Part shown: positions 6,120 through 9,422 of the stretch, in pieces | Position numbering within the stretch: position 1 is the first letter of the stretch | Layout of the letters: each line of letters opens with the position of its first letter | Assembly: GCA_945871545.1 (NCBI GenBank) | Contig: CAMBWJ010000049.1 | Location: forward strand, 1-9,422 | Length of the DNA: 9,422 bases | Direction: 5' to 3' | DNA from: an uncultured Clostridia bacterium | GTDB taxonomy: Bacteria; Bacillota_A; Clostridia; Christensenellales; Aristaeellaceae | Translations under genes and position numbers: made by a program | The notes under the pieces: generated by a model | What the model saw: the letters and a program-made list of their open reading frames with translations, nothing else | What the model was told of the DNA's origin: nothing | The model's database searches: none

Positions 6120-6135
6120 CCACAAAATGTAGTAT
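6120..6135. promoter_or_regulatory. NrdR-like box 3 (distal)
   Basis: CCACAAAATGTAGTAT matches 12 of 16 positions of the NrdR consensus. Its centre is 33 bp beyond box 2, the same period as between boxes 1 and 2, which supports a third site in the array. Confidence 0.45.
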
Positions 6136-6155
6136 TTGTGAACAATTGTTATCAA
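6136..6155. promoter_or_regulatory. 20-bp imperfect palindrome (candidate operator)
   Basis: A 20-bp inverted repeat with 8 of 10 base pairs has the perfect core AACAATTGTT and outer arms TTG...CAA. It abuts box 3. The TTGTGAA arm recalls Rex or lac-type operators, but the spacing fits neither exactly. On the minus strand the same bases contain TTGATA, a good -35 hexamer, with TACATT 18 bp downstream as a weak -10. Confidence 0.35.
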
Positions 6156-6189
6156 GAAGGTACAGTTCGCATCCGATTTGTGTCCAGAA

Positions 6190-6195
6190 ATTATA
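6190..6195 (-). promoter_or_regulatory. Isolated perfect -10 (TATAAT), possible second nrdD promoter
   Basis: A perfect minus-strand TATAAT lies about 206 bp before nrdD, but no good -35 is seen 16-18 bp upstream (CTGTTG or TGTTGC). It could give a longer transcript through the boxes or be chance in A/T-rich sequence. Confidence 0.25.
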
Positions 6196-6267
6196 TCTTT
6201 ATCTCATTTCTGCAACAGCGTGCCGGGGAAAGGCCCTTGCCACCGTCGGCCCACAGTTTTTGCGCTG

Positions 6268-6299
6268 CAAAGGGGCGTCCGCAATGCTGCGAACGCCCC
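6268..6299 (-). terminator. Terminator hairpin of the Big_2/caspase-like gene
   Basis: Positions 6272-6283 pair with 6288-6299 in a 12-bp GC-rich stem with one mismatch and a 4-nt loop, 25 bp after the stop codon. On the minus strand only TTT follows, then a small TTTGC/GCAAA inverted repeat, so the U tract is weak and termination may be partial. Confidence 0.55.
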
Positions 6300-6324
6300 A
6301 AAGTCACTTTCGCTTTTGTTGTGC

Positions 6325-9300
6325 TCACCAGGCGCTGAGCACGACGTCCGACGCCTTCGCGCCGTCCGCAGTGCCCGTGGCGAGCATGTACTGGGGCGAC
6401 TGATACCAGTTGTCAAAGTCCGATTTCTTGTAGATTCCGGGCACCTTGATGCAGCTCGTCGTCGCCATCCACTTCGAGAGGTTTGCGGTCTCCTTGAAGG
6501 TGCCGCGCTTGAGCGCAACCTGATACTCGCAATCGGACTTCGCATAGGCGAAGGCCTCCGCGATGGTCACCTGGCCATCTCCGTTGTCATCCGCATACAT
6601 GGAATCCTGCGCGCCCTTTATCTGATCCACGCCCAGGCCGCGGCAGAAGGCGTAAGTCAGGAACTCCACCGTCGTTGCAGCGCTGGTTCCATGATAGAAG
6701 CTGGCGTTCTGGTCGAAGGTCTGCGCCGTCAGCACGGAGATCTTGCCCGCCGCGTTGATCCGGCCCGAGCAGTCCACGATGAAGCCGCCGCTGCGGCAGC
6801 TGTCGAGAACCAGAACCACGTTGCCCGGGATGCCGGACATCCAGCTCATCAGCTCGCCCGCCGTCACATAGGTGTTGGGATCGTCCTTGCTGTAATTCGG
6901 CGCAAGGGAGAAGTAGTAGCCGTAATAGCCGCTGGCCGTGGCCTGATAGTAGCCGTGGGTCACGATGTAGATCACGGACACGTCGTTCTCGGCAGCGCCC
7001 TTGAACGTGCCGGTCACGAGGCTCTGGAGCCTGTCCTTGCCGGGATTGCTGTCGCTGGTGATGGAATAGCGCTCGCCGTCCACGTTCGATTTGGTGAGCG
7101 CGTTGTAGACGTTGCTCATGTTGCTGCCGGTGAAGGGCAGGTCGTTGGATGCGCCGCTGTTGTTGTAGGAGCCGACGATCAGCGCGCGATACTTCGGGCT
7201 GTTCACCACGGTGACCGCACAGCTCATGCTGCCGTTGAAGCTGCGGAACACGAGGTTGGTGGTTCCAACCAGGCTGTTGGACTGAATGACGCCCGTCGCC
7301 GGGTCAAAGGAGATCAGCTCCGGGTTCTCCACCTCGAAGCTGCACACGCCGAGCAGGTTCTCCGGAACCAGCGCGTACTCCAGCGTCTGCTCAGAGTTGG
7401 TCTTCATGGAGATCTGCTCCGGCAGGTCAATTTCCACAAATTCGCACACCAGAACGGTGCAGCTCGCCTGAACCGGCGCTGCATCCTCCTCGCCCTGGGC
7501 GGGATTCACCGTCAGAGTAACGGTCACCTCGCCGTTGCGCTCGGGATCAGCGATCACCCGCAGGCCGTCAACCTGCAGGATTTCAGGATCGCTGCTGGTC
7601 ACGGTGAAGCCGCGCTCGATGGCCGCCTTGGTGTACAGCAGCGGAAGCTCCGCGCTGTCGCCGCAGACGATGCCGAAGTTGTCCTTTTCAAATGCGATCT
7701 GCGCACCCTCATCCGCCGCGGTGACGTACACCCGGCATATTGCGCTCAGGCCGTTGCAAGTCATCGCCGTGACGCTGGTCTCGCCCTCGCCCACGGCCAG
7801 CAGTGCGCCGCTTGCATCGACGGTCACAACCGCCGCATCCGCCGAGCTGTAATTGACCTTGCTGCAATAGTTCTCCGCCTTTGCGCTGAGTTCGGCGGTG
7901 AGAAGCACGCCCTCGCCCACTGCCAGGCGCACAGCCTGCGGCTTCAACACGATGGCCGTCGGACCCGGCAGCACGGTCACGTTTACACTGGCGCGCTTGC
8001 CGTCCTGCATCGTTGCGGTGACGCTGGCCGTACCGCTGGAAACCGCACGGATCAGGCCGTTGTTGTCCACCATAACCACCCGATCGTCGCTGGTGGTGTA
8101 GGTGATGACCGCTTCGCTGCCCGGATCGAGCTGCGGGTGCAGCTGATGCTGCTCGCCCTCGCCCAGCTCCAGCTCCGCGCAATCCAGCGCAATGCTGCTG
8201 CTCAGCCGCTTTACCGTGATACTCGCTGTGGCGACGCTGCCGCTGACCGTCCTGACGCCGATGGTGGCCGTACCCGGAGCGACGGGCGTGACCAGTCCGC
8301 TTTCGCTCACGGTGGCAACCTCAGGATTCGAGGAGGCGAACTGCACGCTTGCCAGCGTGCCGCTGGCCATGCTCACGCTGAGCTGCAGCGTGTCCACATA
8401 GTCTGCTCCGTTGGTGTAGAGCGTCGCCGCACTGGGCGCGAGGGTCAGCCCCGTCACGCTGCTGGCGATGGTGAGTTTGAAGCTTGCCGTCTTGCCGTTG
8501 TAGGACTTGGCCGTGATGGTAATCGTTCCCGTCTTGACGCCCTTGACCGTGCTGCCGCTGATGGTGGCATAGCGGGTGCTGGACGAAGTGTAGGTGTAGG
8601 TGCTGGGGCACACGTTGCCGCTTGCATCGTAGGCAGTGGGCTCCGGAATCTGAATCTTATCGCCCTTCAGCATGGTGATCTTGGTAAAATTATACTTCAG
8701 GGTGGCCGGAGCCGGCGTGACCGACACGGTGCAGCTGGCGGAATGGCCGTTGTAGGTGGTCACGGTGATGGTCGCCGTGCCGCCGCCGACGCCCTTTACC
8801 GCGCCGCTTGAATCCACACTGGCCACGGCAGGATCGGAGCTTGCGAAGCTGCACTGGCCCGCCGTGCCCTCCGGGAGCACCGGCGTCAGCGTCAGCGTCA
8901 TGCCCTCCGCGATCTCGCAGCTGCTCTGCGGCAGCGCGACGGAGTCCGGTGCGGGGCACACCTTCACGGCGCAGGTTGCAGCCGTGCCCTTCTGGGGCGT
9001 GGCAGTGATCACCGCATCTCCGGGAGCCACGCCCTGAATCACGCCGGTGACGGGATCCACCGTCGCTACGGAGGGATCGCTGGAGCTGTAGCTGCACAGG
9101 CTGTAAGCCTTGGTGGGATTGTAGACGACGTCGGTCGCCGCGGATTCGCCGCAGCCGAGCACCAGGCTCTTCGTCTTGAAGCTGACGGACTTCGGCGCGG
9201 CGCAGACCGTGACCTTGCAGATGGCCTTCACGCCGTTGTAGGTCTTGGCCGTGATCGTCACGGTTCCCGCCTTCACGCCAACCAGCTTGCCGCCGGAAAC

Positions 9301-9422
9301 CTTCACATATCTGGTATTGGAGCTGCTCAGAGTAATGGCCGAGGCCGCGCCCTCATCGACGGTGCCGACCAGGGTATCGTTGGTCTCGCCCACCATCAGC
9401 TTCATGGTGGACTTGTTCAGCG
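6325..9422 (-). CDS. Large Big_2 repeat protein with C-terminal caspase-like peptidase domain (N-terminus off window)
   Basis: The frame is open to the window edge, so the start and any signal peptide are not visible. At least 1,031 residues are seen; numbers here count from the first visible Met (codon at 9405). Residues 1-735 are about nine bacterial Ig-like (Big_2) repeats of 80-90 residues, the first one incomplete. Residues 736-1026 form a clan CD cysteine peptidase domain of caspase (C14) type. YRALIVGSYNN opens it, His817 follows a hydrophobic strand (VIYIVTHG), and Cys870 follows another (VVLVLDSCRSGGF). Both catalytic residues are present. DDNGDGQVTIAEAF (939-952) resembles a calcium-binding EF-hand loop, a common insertion in bacterial relatives. 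No LPxTG, SLH or membrane segment is seen at the C-terminus, so any anchor must be N-terminal. Such proteins are usually secreted or on the surface. The substrate is unknown; a C13-like assignment within clan CD is the main alternative. Confidence 0.85.
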   Translation of the reverse strand, partial: LNKSTMKLMVGETNDTLVGTVDEGAASAITLSSSNTRYVKVSGGKLVGVKAGTVTITAKTYNGVKAICKVTVCAAPKSVSFKTKSLVLGCGESAATDVVYNPTKAYSLCSYSSSDPSVATVDPVTGVIQGVAPGDAVITATPQKGTAATCAVKVCPAPDSVALPQSSCEIAEGMTLTLTPVLPEGTAGQCSFASSDPAVASVDSSGAVKGVGGGTATITVTTYNGHSASCTVSVTPAPATLKYNFTKITMLKGDKIQIPEPTAYDASGNVCPSTYTYTSSSTRYATISGSTVKGVKTGTITITAKSYNGKTASFKLTIASSVTGLTLAPSAATLYTNGADYVDTLQLSVSMASGTLASVQFASSNPEVATVSESGLVTPVAPGTATIGVRTVSGSVATASITVKRLSSSIALDCAELELGEGEQHQLHPQLDPGSEAVITYTTSDDRVVMVDNNGLIRAVSSGTASVTATMQDGKRASVNVTVLPGPTAIVLKPQAVRLAVGEGVLLTAELSAKAENYCSKVNYSSADAAVVTVDASGALLAVGEGETSVTAMTCNGLSAICRVYVTAADEGAQIAFEKDNFGIVCGDSAELPLLYTKAAIERGFTVTSSDPEILQVDGLRVIADPERNGEVTVTLTVNPAQGEEDAAPVQASCTVLVCEFVEIDLPEQISMKTNSEQTLEYALVPENLLGVCSFEVENPELISFDPATGVIQSNSLVGTTNLVFRSFNGSMSCAVTVVNSPKYRALIVGSYNNSGASNDLPFTGSNMSNVYNALTKSNVDGERYSITSDSNPGKDRLQSLVTGTFKGAAENDVSVIYIVTHGYYQATASGYYGYYFSLAPNYSKDDPNTYVTAGELMSWMSGIPGNVVLVLDSCRSGGFIVDCSGRINAAGKISVLTAQTFDQNASFYHGTSAATTVEFLTYAFCRGLGVDQIKGAQDSMYADDNGDGQVTIAEAFAYAKSDCEYQVALKRGTFKETANLSKWMATTSCIKVPGIYKKSDFDNWYQSPQYMLATGTADGAKASDVVLSAW
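7201..9422 (-). repeat. Array of about nine Big_2 (Ig-like) protein repeats
   Basis: Repeat boundaries, in residues from the Met at 9405, are about 1-71 (cut), 72-152, 153-233, 234-316, 317-401, 402-481, 482-564, 565-655 and 656-735. Recurrent landmarks are a GE/GD turn near the start, SSDPxVATVD in the middle, GxVxGVxxGTATITVTTYNG, and a final strand such as ASCTVSV. Copies are diverged in sequence, so the array is old rather than a recent DNA duplication. It forms a stalk that would hold the peptidase domain away from its attachment point. Confidence 0.85.

Larger units (their letters stand above)
5985..6324 (-). promoter_or_regulatory. nrdD control region (340-bp intergenic region)
   Basis: This gap is far more A/T-rich than its flanks between about 5995 and 6215. 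From the nrdD side it holds the leader with a tandem repeat, a promoter, three NrdR-like boxes, a 20-bp palindrome, an isolated minus-strand TATAAT, an unremarkable stretch (6196-6267) and the terminator hairpin of the upstream gene. No coding frame in it looks real. Confidence 0.7.

Noticed and set aside
6051..6403. Small plus-strand frames across the nrdD control region
   Set aside because: They run through the promoter, boxes and terminator hairpin into the antisense of the peptidase gene, have no ribosome binding site and show a mixed, non-coding composition.
6178..8811. Plus-strand open frame (877 codons) opposite the Big_2/caspase-like gene
   Set aside because: It is antisense to a gene with clear domain structure. 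The Arg/His/Ala/Gly-rich composition and the repeated look follow from the repeats on the other strand.
7201..9422. Possible CRISPR or DNA-level tandem repeat array
   Set aside because: The periodicity of about 240-250 bp is that of diverged protein repeats. The DNA copies are not identical and no short direct repeats with unique spacers are seen.

Overview
The window reads as chromosomal DNA of a GC-rich, strictly anaerobic Firmicute, most likely a gut-type Clostridia. The basis is the oxygen-sensitive class III ribonucleotide reductase, a flavin-dependent thymidylate synthase, strong Shine-Dalgarno sites, A/T-rich SigA-type promoters in otherwise GC-rich sequence, and a large secreted-type protein built of Big_2 repeats. 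The species cannot be fixed from the sequence alone. I saw no tRNA, rRNA, CRISPR array, transposase or phage gene.

Layout. Positions 1-101 hold the 3' end of an unrecognised plus-strand gene, followed by back-to-back hairpin terminators. yebC (minus, 211-960) and recX (plus, 1072-1707) diverge from a 111-bp intergenic region with two closely packed promoters. recX converges on thyX (minus, 1798-3132), and one 20-bp-stem hairpin at 1732-1780 can terminate both. Upstream of thyX lie its own promoter with an overlapping palindrome, a 44-nt near-perfect hairpin, and the nrdD-nrdG operon (minus, 3288-5984). The 340-bp gap 5985-6324 carries the nrdD leader with a 10-bp tandem repeat, a SigA-like promoter, three NrdR-box-like palindromes at a 33-34 bp period, a further 20-bp palindrome, an isolated TATAAT and a terminator hairpin. 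I see nothing convincing in 6196-6267. From 6325 to the window end runs one minus-strand gene, cut at its N-terminus. It encodes about nine bacterial Ig-like repeats followed by a caspase-like cysteine peptidase domain.

How the genes fit together. NrdD and NrdG make deoxyribonucleotides anaerobically, with NrdG installing the glycyl radical on NrdD. ThyX converts dUMP to dTMP. The three genes form a DNA-precursor block with separate promoters, and the nrdD promoter looks controlled by NrdR. recX and yebC are housekeeping genes for recombination control and for translation or transcription. The caspase-like protein is unrelated and probably acts outside the cell.

Most interesting points. ThyX is double length: two ThyX-like halves have lost opposite sets of active-site residues, so each half appears to supply what the other lacks. 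The nrdD control region has three boxes instead of the usual two. The Big_2/caspase protein has a regular pattern of paired cysteines in its repeats.
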